In this document: piece by piece, positions 62,669-64,000 of the stretch
How positions within the stretch are numbered: position 1 is the first letter of the stretch
How the letters are laid out: each line of letters opens with the position of its first letter
NCBI RefSeq assembly: GCF_050948215.1
Contig: NW_027488629.1
Location: forward strand, 744,001 to 808,000
Length of the DNA: 64,000 nt
Reading direction: 5' to 3'
From: Halictus rubicundus
Lineage: Eukaryota; Arthropoda; Insecta; Hymenoptera; Halictidae
Notes under the pieces: generated by a model
The model's input: only the letters and a program-made list of their open reading frames with translations
Database searches by the model: none
Told to the model about the DNA's origin: nothing
Program-made: the position numbers and the translations under genes

Positions 62669-63107
62669 GGTAAATCGTGACGCGCTCACATCCGTCGAAA
62701 GACCGTCACGAAATCATAAAAGAATACCGAACGCGAATCGCGCTATCGAGCCGAAACATCTAGGCGTAGAGGCCATTGAAACCAAACGAGCGCACCACCA
62801 CGGTGATGATTTATATAATAGAGCTTAATGAAATGGGCGAACATTAAACTAGAATTGTATACTCAATAGAATTTAAAGTCGTACTGCGTCACGCGAACGC
62901 ATAAACAAATTGTAAAGCATTAAGGACAAAATATACTGTCATTCTACCTCCCACATCATCTCCGATTGATTTAAAAGTAGATAGAACCTCTCCGTCTCAC
63001 AGACACGAACCGAGCTATCCAAGGGTGGTAACCGTCCCTTGATTCAAGAAGTGTGATCATTGCCGATCACGCACAGGAAGCGTTAAAAGATAAAATAAAC
63101 GGTTACA

Positions 63108-64000
63108 GGATAGAGGATAGGTTAGGATAGAGTATAGGATAGGATAGAGTATAGGATAGGATAGAGGATAGGATAGGATAGAGGATAGGATAGGATAGAG
63201 GATAGGATAGGATAGAGGATAGGATAGGATAGAGGATAGGATAGGATAGAGGACAGGATAGGATAGAGGATTGGATAGGATAGAGGATATGATAGGATAG
63301 CGGATAGGATATAATGGAGTATAGGTTAGGAATGAGGATAGGATAGGGTTCAGGATAGGATAGGATGGAGAATAGGATAGGATAGAGGATAGGTTAGGAT
63401 AGAGTATAGGATAGGATAGAGGATAGGATAGGATAGCGGATAGTATAGGATAGAGGATAGGATAGGATAGAGGATGGGATAGGATAGAGGATAAGATAGG
63501 ATAGAGGATAGGAGAGGATAGAGGATAGGATAGGATAGAGGATAGGATAGGATAGAGGATAGGATAGAGGATAGGATAGAGGATAGGATAGAGGATAGGA
63601 TAGAGGATATGATAGGATAGCGGATAGGATATAATGAAGTATAGGATAGGAATCAGGATAGGATAGGGTTCAGGATAGGATAGGATAGAGGATAGGATAA
63701 GATAGAGGATAGGTTAGGATAGAGGATAGGATAGGATAGGATAGAGGATAGGATAGGATAGAGGAAAGGATAGAGGATTGGTTAGTATAAAGGATAGGAG
63801 AGGATAGAGGATAGGATAGGATAGAGGATAGGATAGAGGATAGGATAGAGGATAGGATAGGATAGAGGATATGATAGAGGATAGGATAGAGGATTGGATA
63901 GGATAGAGGATATTATAGGATAGAGGATATGATACAATAGCGGTTAGGATATAATGGAGTATAGGATAGTAATGAGGATAGGATAGCGTTGAGGATAGGA
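63108..64000. repeat. Satellite array right of the full-length element
   Basis: The 17-bp satellite resumes directly after the LTR, starting with the target duplicate GGAT. It matches 48065-48960 almost base for base. The main difference near the junction is one extra 17-bp unit containing GAGTATAGGATAGG, which changes the offset from 15043 to 15060. Smaller indels of pentamer or 12-bp size and single-base changes follow (for example GATACAATAG here versus GATACGATAG near 48886). The array continues past the window end. Confidence 0.9.

Larger units (their letters stand above)
53374..63107 (+). mobile_element. Full-length Ty3/Gypsy-type LTR retrotransposon (9734 bp)
   Basis: It has identical-length 1714-bp LTRs, a PBS, gag, pol, a third ORF, a polypurine tract and 4-bp target duplications. 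Pol order is protease, reverse transcriptase, RNase H, integrase, which defines Ty3/Gypsy (Metaviridae) as opposed to Copia. The LTRs differ by one base by eye, and all three reading frames are intact, so this may be a recently active copy. No envelope-like ORF (signal peptide, transmembrane helix, furin site) is present. The small ORF3 occupies that position. It is inserted in the satellite in the same orientation as the solo LTR at 46351. Confidence 0.97.
61394..63107 (+). repeat. 3' LTR (1714 bp)
   Basis: Same ends and length as the 5' LTR. The only difference seen by eye is G at 61502 where the 5' and solo LTRs have A. CAAACCG hairpins are at 61662-61676, 61685-61699, 61722-61734 and 61740-61758. 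The subrepeat tract is 61839-62668, the TATA-like box is 62812-62818 and AATAAA is 63094-63099. Confidence 0.96.

Overview
This window is eukaryotic, most likely from an insect or other arthropod. It contains no recognisable host gene. It is a huge short-unit satellite array interrupted by one LTR-retrotransposon family. Family-level evidence (Ty3/Gypsy Pol domain order, a tRNA-Lys type primer binding site, 4-bp target duplications) and the CpG-rich LTRs fit an insect genome. I cannot name the species.

Layout. Bases 1-46350, 48065-53373 and 63108-64000 are satellite. The basic unit is 17 bp, three copies of GGATA plus GA, and the consensus contains no C on the + strand. Shorter 12-bp units and diverged marker variants are interspersed. 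The marker variants reveal nested tandem duplications: a 2835-bp pair inside a 7.3-kb tandem pair (about 4.78-19.5 kb), a 4000-bp pair (about 18.8-26.7 kb), and pairs of 1144 bp, 972 bp and 1612 bp. A larger duplication of 5-7 kb carries the transposon insertion site itself. The many long minus-strand open frames in the array are stop-free satellite, not genes.

The transposon is at 53374-63107 (9734 bp). Its parts are a 1714-bp 5' LTR, a PBS matching tRNA-Lys at 55092-55109, gag (55154-56767), pol in the -1 frame with a 31-bp overlap (56737-60141; protease, RT, RNase H, integrase with GPY/F), an unrecognised 190-residue ORF3 (60232-60804), a T-rich 3' non-coding region with degenerate repeats, a G-run polypurine tract (61377-61390) and a 3' LTR (61394-63107). 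It is flanked by GGAT on both sides. By eye the LTRs differ at a single base (53482 A versus 61502 G), so the copy looks young and possibly active. A solo LTR at 46351-48064 sits in the same flanking sequence as the full element, which implies one insertion, duplication of the surrounding array, then LTR-LTR recombination in one copy.

For life-cycle logic, the LTR supplies promoter and polyadenylation signals, the PBS and polypurine tract prime reverse transcription, Gag forms the particle, and Pol would be made by -1 frameshifting. ORF3 may be expressed from a separate RNA. The least explained parts are ORF3, a cluster of four hairpins in the LTR that share a CAAACCG core but have different complementary arms, and four 208-bp LTR subrepeats.
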